Notes: a model not told the origin generated them from the letters alone. A stretch of DNA of 56,446 bases from an uncultured Oscillospiraceae bacterium (GCA_947624585.1 CANQKZ010000003.1:1-56446); one strand, 5' to 3'. Numbered from the stretch's first letter, positions 34,539 through 42,454 are shown. Numbers and translations: made by a program.

Positions 34539-35819
34539 ATGAACTACAACAAGAAATCAGTCCGTGACATCGATCTTGCAGGCAAGAAAGTCCTCCTTCG
34601 CTGTGACTTCAACGTCCCCCTGAAGGGCGGAGTCATCACCAGCGACAAGCGCATCGTCGCCGCTGTCCCCACCATCAAGTATCTGCTTGACCAGGGCTGC
34701 GCCGTCATCGCCTGCTCTCACCTGGGCAAGCCCGAGCCCAGCTTCGAGAAGTGGGCCAAGAAGCAGGCCGAGAAGGGCAAGGCCCCCGAGGACCTGACCG
34801 AGGCCAAGTGGCAGAAGTCCCTGGAGGCCCTGTGCATGGAGCCTGTGGCAAAGCGTCTTTCCGAGCTGCTGGGCAAGGAAGTGATCCTGGCGGGCGACAT
34901 CAACGTGGTGAACGACGATGTCAAGGCGAAGGCCGCCGCCCTGAAGCCCGGCGAGATCATGCTTCTCCAGAACACCCGTTACAACAAGGGCGAGACCAAG
35001 AACGATCCCGCGTTCGCGAAAGAGCTGGCCAGCCTTGCCGACGTCTACGTGTCCGACGCCTTCGGCGCCGTCCACCGCGCCCACGCCTCCACCGCCGGCG
35101 TCGCCGCCTACCTGCCCGCCGTCTCCGGCTTCCTCATCGAGAAGGAGCTGGGCGTCATGGGCAAGGCCCTGGCCGACCCCGACCGTCCCTTCGTCGCCAT
35201 CCTGGGCGGCGCCAAGGTCTCCGACAAGCTCAACGTCATCTCCAATCTCCTTGAGAAGGTGGACACCCTCATCATCGGCGGCGGCATGGCCTACACGTTC
35301 CTGGCCGCCAAGGGCTACTCCATCGGCACCTCCCTCCTGGACGGCGACAAGCTGGACTACTGCAAGGACATGATGGCCAAAGCCGAGGAAAAGGGCGTCA
35401 AGCTCCTCCTGCCCGTGGACACCGTGGTGGCCTCCTCCTTCCCCAGCCCCATTGACGGCCCCGTGGAGGTGGAGACCGTCGCCTCCGACGCCATCCCCGC
35501 CGATAAGATGGGCCTGGACATCGGCGAGAAGACCCGCGAGCTCTTCGCCGCCGCCGTCAAGGAGGCCAAGACCGTCGTGTGGAACGGCCCCATGGGCGTC
35601 TTCGAGAATCCCACCCTGGCCGCCGGGACCGTCGCCGTTGCAAAGGCTCTGGCCGAGTCCGACTGCATCTCCATCGTGGGCGGCGGCGACAGCGCGGCTG
35701 CCTGCGAGCAGCTTGGCTTTGCCGACAGGATCACCCACATTTCCACCGGCGGCGGCGCGTCCCTTGAGTTCCTCGAGGGCAAGGAGCTTCCCGGTGTAGC
35801 CTGCCTGCTGGACAAATAA
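34539..35819 (+). CDS. pgk: Phosphoglycerate kinase
   Basis: Transfers phosphate from 1,3-bisphosphoglycerate to ADP in glycolysis. It has 426 residues, longer than the usual 390-400 because of an insertion after the RxxxHxG-type region (around residues 66-95, [20 protein letters not shown]). Motifs: [51 protein letters not shown] and [13 protein letters not shown]. Codon use is strongly biased, as for a highly expressed gene. The ribosome site is GGATTGGAG. It is followed after 16 bases by tpiA. Confidence 0.97.
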   Translation: MNYNKKSVRDIDLAGKKVLLRCDFNVPLKGGVITSDKRIVAAVPTIKYLLDQGCAVIACSHLGKPEPSFEKWAKKQAEKGKAPEDLTEAKWQKSLEALCMEPVAKRLSELLGKEVILAGDINVVNDDVKAKAAALKPGEIMLLQNTRYNKGETKNDPAFAKELASLADVYVSDAFGAVHRAHASTAGVAAYLPAVSGFLIEKELGVMGKALADPDRPFVAILGGAKVSDKLNVISNLLEKVDTLIIGGGMAYTFLAAKGYSIGTSLLDGDKLDYCKDMMAKAEEKGVKLLLPVDTVVASSFPSPIDGPVEVETVASDAIPADKMGLDIGEKTRELFAAAVKEAKTVVWNGPMGVFENPTLAAGTVAVAKALAESDCISIVGGGDSAAACEQLGFADRITHISTGGGASLEFLEGKELPGVACLLDK

Positions 35820-35835
35820 GGAGAAACAGAGCGTC

Positions 35836-36609
35836 ATGAACAGAAAATACCGCAAGACCGTCATCGCCGGAAACTTCAAGATGAACAAGCTTCCCTCCGA
35901 GATCAAGGGCTACGCCGAGGAGATGAAGAACCTGGTCCCCCGCGCCCGCTGGTGCGAGACCGTGGTCTGCGCCCCTTTCGTGGACCTGGCCGCGGGGATG
36001 AAGTACCTGAAGGAGGCCCGCATCTCCGTGGGCGCCGAGAACATGAGCGAGCACCCCAGGGGGGCATACACCGGAGAGGTCTCCGGCGAGATGCTCCGGG
36101 ATATGGGCGTCAAGTACGTGATCATCGGCCACTCCGAGCGCCGCCAGTATTTCGGCGAGACGGATCTTACAGTCAACCGGAAGGTCAAGGCCGCCCTGGA
36201 ACTGGGCCTTCAGCCCATCGTCTGCGTGGGCGAGAGCGAGCAGCAGAGGAACCTGGGCCTCACCGAGAGCCTCATCAACTATCAGGTCCGCGCCGCCCTG
36301 GCGGGGGTCACCGACGAGCAGATCCGCAAGGTGGTCATCGCCTACGAGCCCATCTGGGCCATCGGCACCGGCAACACCGCCACCGCCGAGCAGGCCAACG
36401 AGGTCAACCGCTACATCCGCGCCATCATTCGCGGCCTGTACGGCGCCCGCATCGCCCGGGCCACCACCATCCTCTACGGCGGCTCCATGAACGAGAAGAA
36501 CGCCTACGAGCTCCTGGCCCAGCCGGACATCGACGGCGGCCTCATCGGCGGCGCCTCCCTGGTTCCCGAAAAGTTCGCCGCCATCGTCATGGCAGCGAAT
36601 CAGGAGTAA
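35836..36609 (+). CDS. tpiA: Triosephosphate isomerase
   Basis: Interconverts dihydroxyacetone phosphate and glyceraldehyde 3-phosphate. It has 257 residues. Catalytic residues are present: Lys in GNFKMN (about residue 14), His in IGHSERR, Glu in AYEPIWAIGTG, and the phosphate loop GGSMN..GGLIGGASL. In operon with pgk. A family B element begins on the base after its stop codon. Confidence 0.97.
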   Translation: MNRKYRKTVIAGNFKMNKLPSEIKGYAEEMKNLVPRARWCETVVCAPFVDLAAGMKYLKEARISVGAENMSEHPRGAYTGEVSGEMLRDMGVKYVIIGHSERRQYFGETDLTVNRKVKAALELGLQPIVCVGESEQQRNLGLTESLINYQVRAALAGVTDEQIRKVVIAYEPIWAIGTGNTATAEQANEVNRYIRAIIRGLYGARIARATTILYGGSMNEKNAYELLAQPDIDGGLIGGASLVPEKFAAIVMAANQE

Positions 36610-36934
36610 TACTAAGGAACCTCTGAATAAATCGAAGTGCCGAGATTGGCGAGCAGATTTTTCGCCAGATGAAGGCAAAAAATTGCGGGAATACTTTGTG
36701 TATTTCAAAATTTTTTGACGAAATATGGCGGAAAATATGCCGTCAAGATCGGTGCGGCGATTTGTTCAGAGGTTCCCTAATATTCAATCAAAGCAAGACA
36801 TTCGCAACGGTCTTTTTCGCGTCAAGCATCAAGATGCGGCTTGGAAATACATACAGTATTCCCGGTGCCGCCTTCCTCGCCTGACACGAAAAAATCCTCG
36901 CCGCTCGGTGCCTCATTTTAATTGAATATTAGTA
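36610..36934 (+). mobile_element. MITE-like element, family B copy 3, interrupted by C2
   Basis: The left tip TACTAA (36610-36615) is separated by C2 from CTAATATTCAATC. The right end is ATTGAATATTAGTA. It contains the core GAAATACATACAGTATTCCC (36844-36863) and arms TTTTTCGCGTCA / TGACACGAAAAA. TAA borders both ends, the left one being the tpiA stop codon. Net length without C2 and the duplicated CTAA is about 160. Confidence 0.8.
36616..36776 (+). mobile_element. MITE-like element, family C copy 2, nested in B3
   Basis: 161 bp, nearly identical to C1 and in the same orientation on the chromosome. It is flanked by a perfect CTAA duplication (36612-36615 and 36777-36780). The core GGGAATACTTTGTGTATTTC (36687-36706) is the reverse complement of the family B copy 1 core variant. 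Confidence 0.8.
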
Positions 36935-36968
36935 TAAGATCGTTTCCGTTGAAAAGGATTTTCCTCAA

Positions 36969-37004
36969 TTTCCCCGCGCCCCCCGGCGCGGGGAAAATTT
37001 TTTT
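36969..37004 (+). terminator. Intrinsic terminator upstream of the first sigma operon
   Basis: TTTCCCCGCGCC pairs perfectly with GGCGCGGGGAAA around a CCCC loop and is followed by ATTTTTTT. It closes the pgk-tpiA transcript and insulates the sigma-factor promoter 10 bases on. Confidence 0.8.
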
Positions 37005-37013
37005 CTCTTCCAT

Positions 37014-37041
37014 GCAATCGTTTGCCCTCCGAAAGCATCTA
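37014..37041 (+). promoter_or_regulatory. ECF-type promoter of sigma pair 1
   Basis: GCAATC, a 16-base spacer and CATCTATAC occupy the same position as GGAACC-16-CGTCTATAG before the second pair. This suggests both are recognised by their own ECF factors. Confidence 0.45.
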
Positions 37042-37076
37042 TACTATGTCGAAACCAAAGGAAAGGGGGCGGCGCG

Positions 37077-37550
37077 GTGACGGATGAGGAGCTGGCGGCC
37101 CTGGTGCGGGAGCACGGCGGGGCCATGTTCCGGGCGGCCCGGTCCGTGACGGACTCGGACGCCCAGGCCGAGGACGCGGTGGGCCGGGCGGTGCTGACCG
37201 CCTTTGAAAAGCGCTCCTCCCTCCGGGACGAGCGGAAGGCCCGGCCCTGGCTTGTGAAGATCGCGGTCAACTGCGCCCTGGAGGACCGCCGGAGACAGGG
37301 GCGGCTCACGTCCCTGGAGGACCTGCCCGGGGACCTGCCGGCCCCGGAGACGGGGGAGACCTTCTCCGCCCTGCGGGAGGCGGTGTCCGCCCTGCCGGAG
37401 CCCTACCGCGCCTCGGTGACGCTCCACTACTACGAGGGCTTCTCCACCCGTGAGATCGCGGCCCTTCTGGGCCTGCGCCGGGGCACCGTCCTGTCGCGGC
37501 TCTCCCGGGCCAGGGAGATGCTGAAAAAGATGCTGGAGGAGGAAGAATGA
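37077..37550 (+). CDS. ECF-type RNA polymerase sigma factor 1
   Basis: A 157-residue alternative sigma factor. Region 2 is at about 10-70 (MFRAARSVTDSDAQAEDAVGRAVLTAF) and region 4 at about 100-150 (LPEPYRASVTLHYYEGFSTREIAALLGLRRGTVLSRLSRAREML, the helix-turn-helix). The GTG start follows AAAGGGGG at a 6-base spacing. It overlaps the following anti-sigma-like gene by ATGA. Closely related to the sigma factor at 38.8 kb, so the two-gene unit has been tandemly duplicated. Confidence 0.93.
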   Translation: MTDEELAALVREHGGAMFRAARSVTDSDAQAEDAVGRAVLTAFEKRSSLRDERKARPWLVKIAVNCALEDRRRQGRLTSLEDLPGDLPAPETGETFSALREAVSALPEPYRASVTLHYYEGFSTREIAALLGLRRGTVLSRLSRAREMLKKMLEEEE

Positions 37551-38695
37551 TGGATAAATTTGAAAACATCCTTTTCTGGAAGGCCCGGACCGAGTCCCCC
37601 GTCCCGCCTCAGGGCTTTGAGACGCGGCTGGAGGCCGCCATCGCGTCGGCCCGGGCGTCGGCGGCTGCCCGGACGGACGGACGCCGCCCCACGCGGCGGA
37701 CGCGGCCCCTGTGGGCGGCCCTGGCGGCGGCGCTGGCGGTGTGCCTCATATCCGGCACGGCCCTGGCGGTGTCCCCGGCGCTGCGGGACCTCCTCTGGGG
37801 CGGCTTCGAGCCCTATGCCCAGGTGCTGGAGCCCACGGAGAAGAACACCGGTGTCTACGACGGCGTGGAGGCGAGGATCGTGTCGGCTCTCTCCGACGGG
37901 TACATCAACAGGATCCACCTGGAGATCCGTGACCTGACGGGCGACCGGGTCCGGCAGGCCTGGCGGGAATTTCAGGAAACCGGAGACAGGGATTTTCTGC
38001 GCGGTATCCGGTTCACGGTGCGGGCCCCGGAGGCTCTGCACATGGCCGTGATTTCTGGCGGCCGCGCCCCGGAGCCCATAGGATTTGACGAAGAGACGGG
38101 GACCATGACCCTGGAGGCCGCCAGCACCGCCCCCTTTCCCCCGGACATGGAGCGGGCGGCGTACGTGGACATCCTGACCGGCGCTTTCGGGACCGCGCCC
38201 GACACCGACCCCGGCGCCCCTCTGGCCCCGCCCGCCGGGAGCGAACCTCTCGGCAGTTACCCCCGGGAGGGCTGGCATCTGCAGGCGGCCCTCACCTCCA
38301 TCCCCGTCAGGAGCGCGGACGTGGGCGCCGTGGCAGTGGCCCCAAAAAGCTGGAGTGCCTACCGGATAGACCCCGAGGGCGAATTTATGCCCGTGGAGCC
38401 GGAGGACCCCAATATGTACTTCCACACAGTCAACATCTCCCAACTCGGCGTCACCCTGAACCGGGACGGCGACCCCAACGAGGCGGGTAAGTATTTGGAG
38501 ACCCGCGCCGCCCCCGATGAGCTCACCGTGACCTTCCGGGACGGCGCATCCGTGGCCCTGTCCGACGGCCTCTCCTCCGCCTTCTTCGCCGGGGATGTCC
38601 GGCGCGGCTCCGAGAGCTGGCTCTTCCCGGAGCCTCTGGACCCGGAGAGCGTCGTGTCCGTCACCCTGGGCGGCACGGTGATCGAGCTTCCGTAA
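37547..38695 (+). CDS. Putative membrane anti-sigma factor 1 (DUF4179-like)
   Basis: A 382-residue protein with a short cytoplasmic N-terminus (about 60 residues), one membrane span at about 64-83 (LWAALAAALAVCLISGTALAV) and a large extracytoplasmic domain. Position and overlap with an ECF sigma gene, and this topology, indicate an anti-sigma factor that releases its partner on an external signal. The segment ALRDLLWGGFEPYAQVLEP...VSALSDGYINRIHLEIRDL is strongly conserved in the paralogue at 39.3 kb, while the middle of the outer domain differs. No zinc-binding HxxxCxxC motif is seen. Confidence 0.8.
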   Translation: MMDKFENILFWKARTESPVPPQGFETRLEAAIASARASAAARTDGRRPTRRTRPLWAALAAALAVCLISGTALAVSPALRDLLWGGFEPYAQVLEPTEKNTGVYDGVEARIVSALSDGYINRIHLEIRDLTGDRVRQAWREFQETGDRDFLRGIRFTVRAPEALHMAVISGGRAPEPIGFDEETGTMTLEAASTAPFPPDMERAAYVDILTGAFGTAPDTDPGAPLAPPAGSEPLGSYPREGWHLQAALTSIPVRSADVGAVAVAPKSWSAYRIDPEGEFMPVEPEDPNMYFHTVNISQLGVTLNRDGDPNEAGKYLETRAAPDELTVTFRDGASVALSDGLSSAFFAGDVRRGSESWLFPEPLDPESVVSVTLGGTVIELP

Positions 38696-38704
38696 AAACC
38701 GTCT

Positions 38705-38738
38705 TTTCCCCGCGTCCGCTTGGCGCGGGGAAATTTTT
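38705..38738 (+). terminator. Intrinsic terminator between the two sigma pairs
   Basis: TTTCCCCGCG pairs with CGCGGGGAAA and is followed by TTTTT. It is nearly the same hairpin as the one before pair 1 and was evidently copied with the unit. Confidence 0.8.
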
Positions 38739-38749
38739 ATGTCCCTCCG

Positions 38750-38777
38750 GGAACCTTTTTGGGGGTTGAACCGTCTA
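38750..38777 (+). promoter_or_regulatory. ECF-type promoter of sigma pair 2
   Basis: GGAACC, a 16-base spacer and CGTCTA match the general ECF promoter pattern (GGAAC/TGAAC then CGTC). This suggests autoregulation. It lies about 30 bases before the start codon. Confidence 0.6.
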
Positions 38778-38807
38778 TAGATGTCCGGACAGAGAGGAGG
38801 CGGGGCG

Positions 38808-39278
38808 TTGATAGACACGCGGGACGAATTTGTGGAGCTCATACGGGCGAACGCCCGCGCCATGTTCCGGGCGGCCCGGTCGGTGCTGGACTCGGACGCC
38901 CAGGCGGAGGACGCGGTGGGCGAGGCCATCCTGACGGCCTGGCAGAAGCTGGATTCTCTGCGGGACCCGAACGCGGCCAGGACGTGGCTGGTGAGGCTTG
39001 CGGTGAACAAGGCCATCGACGAGCGGCGGCGGACCTCCCGGCTCACCAGCACGGAGGAGCTTTTGGAGCTTGCCGCGCCGGAGCGGGCGGCCTCCCCCTG
39101 GGAGGCGGTGTGCGCCCTCCCGCCGGACCGCCGGACCGCGGTGGTGCTTTACTACTACGAGGGCATGAAGGTCCGGGAGATCGCGCGGGTGCTGAACATA
39201 AGCGTCGGCACGGTGAAGTCCCGGCTTGCACGGGCCAGGCGGGAGCTATGGGAAATGTTGAAGGAGGACGAATTGTGA
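38808..39278 (+). CDS. ECF-type RNA polymerase sigma factor 2
   Basis: A 156-residue sigma factor, paralogue of the one at 37.1 kb. Region 2: MFRAARSVLDSDAQAEDAVGEAILTAWQKL. Region 4: LPPDRRTAVVLYYYEGMKVREIARVLNISVGTVKSRLARAR. I use the TTG start (MIDTRDEFVELI) seven bases after AGGAGG. An ATG nine codons upstream lies before that site and inside the promoter region. GTGA overlap with the next gene. Confidence 0.92.
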   Translation: MIDTRDEFVELIRANARAMFRAARSVLDSDAQAEDAVGEAILTAWQKLDSLRDPNAARTWLVRLAVNKAIDERRRTSRLTSTEELLELAAPERAASPWEAVCALPPDRRTAVVLYYYEGMKVREIARVLNISVGTVKSRLARARRELWEMLKEDEL

Positions 39279-40474
39279 ATACATTTGACAGAAAATTCAA
39301 AAGAATGATCTCCGGCGCCGACGGGGTGCCGGAGGGGTTCGACGGCCGGGTGGAGGCGCGTCTTGCGTCCCTCCCGGAGAGGCGGACGGAGGCGGCCCCG
39401 GCGCGGACCTTCCGTCCCATGCGGAGACGTGCGGCGGCGGCTCTGGCGGCGGTGCTGGCGGTGTGCCTCATCTCCGGCACGGCCCTGGCGGTGTCGCCCA
39501 CGCTGCGGGAGCTTCTCTGGGGCGGCTTCGAGCCATACGTACAAAATCTGGAACCCACGGCGGAGAACACCCACGTCTACGACAACGTGGAGGCAAGGAT
39601 CGTGTCGGCCCTCTCCGATGGGTACATCAACGCCGTTCATGTGGAGCTTCGGGACCTGGAGGGCGACCGGGCAGGGGAACTGTGGCGGGAGTATCAGAGG
39701 ACCGGCGTAAACGCGCTGGAAAAGGACGCCGTCTTTTCCCTCCATGCCGCCGCCGACGCGCTGGAGCAGATGCGGTCCATATTGGAGACGGGAAAATACG
39801 CGGGCGGCAGCGGCGGAACCGCGTTCCCGACGAGGCTCATCGGCTTCGACGGGGAGAGCGGCGTCCTGACGCTGGAGCTGGGCCGCTTCTCCGCCGCCCC
39901 GGAGCGGGAGAAAACGGCAAAGGTGGAGATCAACACCGGCGCCCTGGGGACGGAGCCCGTCACCGTCCGGCACGAAAACCCCGGCGTGCGCTGGAAGCAG
40001 ACCACCGAGGCCAACGGCCAGGTGATAAAGGAGGAATCCGGCGTCGGCGACACCTGGACGGAGATCAAAAAGGGCTGGGTCCTGACCTGCGAGCTTGCCG
40101 CCCTGCCGGTGAGGACCGTGGAGACAAACGGCCTTGCCGTTGAACCGGCGGAGGCGTACCGGCTTGACGGCGGCAAGCGCCTGGCGCTTCCCACGGGCGG
40201 CGAAAGCATCCGTTTCGGCTCCGTGAAGCTCTCCCAGCTCGGCGTGACCCTGTGCGCGGAGGCGGAGGACGGCGTGAAGGCCCTGACGCCGCCCGCCAAA
40301 ATGGCCGTGGTCCTCAAAAACGGCGAGGTCTTTGAACTGACCGGGCGCTTCAGAGCCGATTTCAACGAAAACAGCGGTGAAAGCAGGACCTTCTCCTGGC
40401 TCTTCCCCTCCCCCGTGGACCCCGAATCCGTCGCCAGCCTCACCCTGGGCGGCGTGGAGATCCCCCTGAACTGA
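39275..40474 (+). CDS. Putative membrane anti-sigma factor 2 (DUF4179-like)
   Basis: A 399-residue paralogue of the protein at 37.5 kb with the same layout: cytoplasmic N-terminus of about 50 residues, one span (AAALAAVLAVCLISGTALAV) and an outer domain. The block TLRELLWGGFEPYVQNLEP..VSALSDGYINAVHVELRDL and the ending WLFPSPVDPESVASLTLGG match pair 1 closely. The intervening outer domain is diverged and longer, so the two pairs may sense different signals. The GTG start follows AAGGAGG and overlaps the sigma stop codon. Confidence 0.8.
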   Translation: MNTFDRKFKRMISGADGVPEGFDGRVEARLASLPERRTEAAPARTFRPMRRRAAAALAAVLAVCLISGTALAVSPTLRELLWGGFEPYVQNLEPTAENTHVYDNVEARIVSALSDGYINAVHVELRDLEGDRAGELWREYQRTGVNALEKDAVFSLHAAADALEQMRSILETGKYAGGSGGTAFPTRLIGFDGESGVLTLELGRFSAAPEREKTAKVEINTGALGTEPVTVRHENPGVRWKQTTEANGQVIKEESGVGDTWTEIKKGWVLTCELAALPVRTVETNGLAVEPAEAYRLDGGKRLALPTGGESIRFGSVKLSQLGVTLCAEAEDGVKALTPPAKMAVVLKNGEVFELTGRFRADFNENSGESRTFSWLFPSPVDPESVASLTLGGVEIPLN

Positions 40475-40493
40475 GCAAATCCCATAACGCAAA

Positions 40494-40516
40494 AGCCGCC
40501 GGGCATCCCGGCGGCT
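40494..40516. terminator. Bidirectional terminator between convergent operons
   Basis: AGCCGCCGGG / CCCGGCGGCT with a CAT loop. The minus-strand side is followed by TTTTG, the plus-strand side by CCTTTCATTT. Confidence 0.7.
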
Positions 40517-40520
40517 CCTT

Positions 40521-41150
40521 TCATTTCTCCACTCTCTTCCTGAACCCCCGCGCCGCCAGCGGAAGGGACGCGGCGGACAGGGCGGCGGCCAGGAGCGGCA
40601 GGACGAACACCGGGACACGGCTGCCCATGGCCCGGGCGACGCCCATGGCGGCCTCCGGGGAGGACACGAACAGCGCCGCGCCCACCCCGGCGGTGACGGC
40701 GATGAAGGTGATGCTCAAGATCCGTCCCCTCGTCATGCCGAAGCGGAAATTGACGGGGGACACCACCGCCTGGATCAGCAGCGCCACGGCGGCGTAGACG
40801 CACAGCACCGCCAGGAAATCCGCCCCCTCGGGCTCCGCTATCCCCACAGCCCACCACACCAGCCGGAAGATCACCGAGACCGCCAGGGTCCCCGCCAGAA
40901 GCATCCAGCCCAGTACGTACTTCTCCGCCACGATCTGACGCCGGGAGTAGGGGAGCATCAGCGCCAGCACCTCCCACTTGCTCGTCTCATCCAAAGACAT
41001 GAGCGTGGTGGTGGTCAGCAGGACGGAGTAGAGCACACCGAAGAAGAGGAAGTTCCCCCCGGGCAGGGCGCAGAAAATCGCCATCATGACGAGGAAGAGC
41101 TTCAATTGTGTACAAATCCAGTAGAGATCCTTTCTCAAAAGCGCCTTCAT
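40521..41150 (-). CDS. ABC-2 type transporter permease
   Basis: A 209-residue membrane protein with about six spans (LFLVMMAIFCALPGGNFLFF, YVLGWMLLAGTLAVSVIFRL and others), the permease of an ABC system. The segment MSLDETSKWEVLALMLPYSRRQIVAEKYVL is typical of ABC-2 permeases of the YtrC/D type. It overlaps the ATPase gene by ATGA. Substrate unknown: related GntR-controlled systems respond to cell-wall antibiotics. Confidence 0.88.
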   Translation of the reverse strand: MKALLRKDLYWICTQLKLFLVMMAIFCALPGGNFLFFGVLYSVLLTTTTLMSLDETSKWEVLALMLPYSRRQIVAEKYVLGWMLLAGTLAVSVIFRLVWWAVGIAEPEGADFLAVLCVYAAVALLIQAVVSPVNFRFGMTRGRILSITFIAVTAGVGAALFVSSPEAAMGVARAMGSRVPVFVLPLLAAALSAASLPLAARGFRKRVEK

Positions 41151-41995
41151 TCCCTGTTCCCCCTTGCGAAAAATACGATGACATCCTCTAGACTCGGCCT
41201 CTCCAGCGTCACGGCGGAGTTCACGAGCCTCCGCTCCACCAGGGCCTCCACGCCGTACTTGCCCCGGCGCACCCCGCGCACCGCCTCCTCCGGCAGAGAC
41301 TCAAACTCCGCCTCCGTCACCCGCGCCATGGCGTAGTCCTCCAAAATTCTGTCCTTCTCCTGGCAGAGAAGCAGCTCCCCTTTGTGCAGGAAGGCCACAT
41401 AGTCGCACAACTTCTCCAGGTCCGAGACGATGTGGGACGATATGAGCACCGACCGGTCCTCCCGGCGGGTGAAGTCCTCCAGGATGTCCAGGATCTCATC
41501 CCGCACCATGGGGTCCAGCCCGCCGGTGGGTTCGTCCAGCACCAGGAGCTTCGCGTCGTGGGACAGCGCCGCCGCCAGGGCAAGCTTCATCCGCATCCCA
41601 CGGGAGAAGTCCTTGACCGGCTTCTTCTCCGGAAGTTCCAGCCGCTTCAGGTATTCCCCGTAGGCCCCCGCGTCCCAGCGGGAGTAGGTGTCCGCCATCA
41701 CCCGGCCGATCTGCCGGGCGTTCAGACTGGTTGGGAAGTGGGCCTCGTCCAGCACCACGCCGATGTCGTCCTTGATTTTGGTAAATTCCGGGCTCCGCGC
41801 GTCGGCGCCCAGTACCCGCGCCTCACCGGAGCTGGGCGCGGACGCGCCCATAATGAGGCGGATGAGGGTGGACTTGCCCGCCCCGTTCTCGCCCACCAGC
41901 CCCAGGATGGCCCCCTCGGGCAGGGTGAATTTTACATTTCTCAGCTCAAATCCGGGGTAGACCTTCCCCAGATTGCGCACCTCTATCGCGTTCAT
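41147..41995 (-). CDS. ABC transporter ATP-binding protein
   Basis: A 282-residue ATPase. Walker A GLVGENGAGKSTLIR (about residue 33), signature DFSRGMRMKLALAAAL (a variant of LSGGQ), Walker B LLVLDEPTGGLDP and the switch His in ISSHIVSDLE. The C-terminal extension of about 70 residues resembles exporters of the CcmA/YtrB type. It overlaps the GntR regulator gene by ATGA and drives the permease encoded next. Confidence 0.95.
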   Translation of the reverse strand: MNAIEVRNLGKVYPGFELRNVKFTLPEGAILGLVGENGAGKSTLIRLIMGASAPSSGEARVLGADARSPEFTKIKDDIGVVLDEAHFPTSLNARQIGRVMADTYSRWDAGAYGEYLKRLELPEKKPVKDFSRGMRMKLALAAALSHDAKLLVLDEPTGGLDPMVRDEILDILEDFTRREDRSVLISSHIVSDLEKLCDYVAFLHKGELLLCQEKDRILEDYAMARVTEAEFESLPEEAVRGVRRGKYGVEALVERRLVNSAVTLERPSLEDVIVFFARGNRE

Positions 41996-42369
41996 AGTTC
42001 CTCCTCGCTGAGTGTTTTCAGCATTTTTACAAGCTCCTCCGGGGAAACGCCGGCGGACCGCCCCAGCGTCAGCGCCTGCCGCAGGGAATCCTCGATCTGG
42101 GCAAGCCGCCGCTCCCGCAAAAGCGCGGCGCTGGTCCCCGCCACAAAGGACCCCTTCCCCGGCACTGTCTCGATGTACCCGTCCCGCTCCAGCTCCTCAA
42201 AGGCCCGCTTGGTGGTGATGACGGAGATCCGCAGATCCTTGGCAAGCCCCCGTATGGATGGCAGCGCCTCCCCCGGCTTCAGCTCCCCGGAGATGATGGC
42301 CCCCCGTATGGCCTCCCCCACCTGTTCGTAGATCGGTCGGGGATCGGAATTTGTTATGATGATGTTCAT
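41992..42369 (-). CDS. GntR family (YtrA-type) transcriptional regulator
   Basis: A 125-residue repressor: an N-terminal winged helix at about 8-75 (PIYEQVGEAIRGAIISGELKPGEALPSIRGLAKDLRISVITTKRAFEELE) and the short two-helix effector/dimerisation tail typical of the YtrA subfamily. First gene of a three-gene operon with the ABC transporter. A perfect 16-bp palindrome overlaps its promoter, the likely autorepression site. Confidence 0.94.
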   Translation of the reverse strand: MNIIITNSDPRPIYEQVGEAIRGAIISGELKPGEALPSIRGLAKDLRISVITTKRAFEELERDGYIETVPGKGSFVAGTSAALLRERRLAQIEDSLRQALTLGRSAGVSPEELVKMLKTLSEEEL

Positions 42370-42386
42370 GGTGTACCTCGCAGTCG

Positions 42387-42427
42387 ACTGTATATATACA
42401 GTATACACGGTATGTACGGTTTGTCAA
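42387..42427 (-). promoter_or_regulatory. GntR-ABC operon promoter with palindromic operator
   Basis: On the minus strand TTGACA, a 16-base spacer and TATACT. The perfect palindrome ACTGTATATATACAGT (42387-42402) overlaps the -10 box and start region, placed so that a bound dimer would block transcription. The leader to the start codon is about 20-25 bases. Confidence 0.75.
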
Positions 42428-42454
42428 TAGGGAAAATGAAAAATTTTTTCGGAT

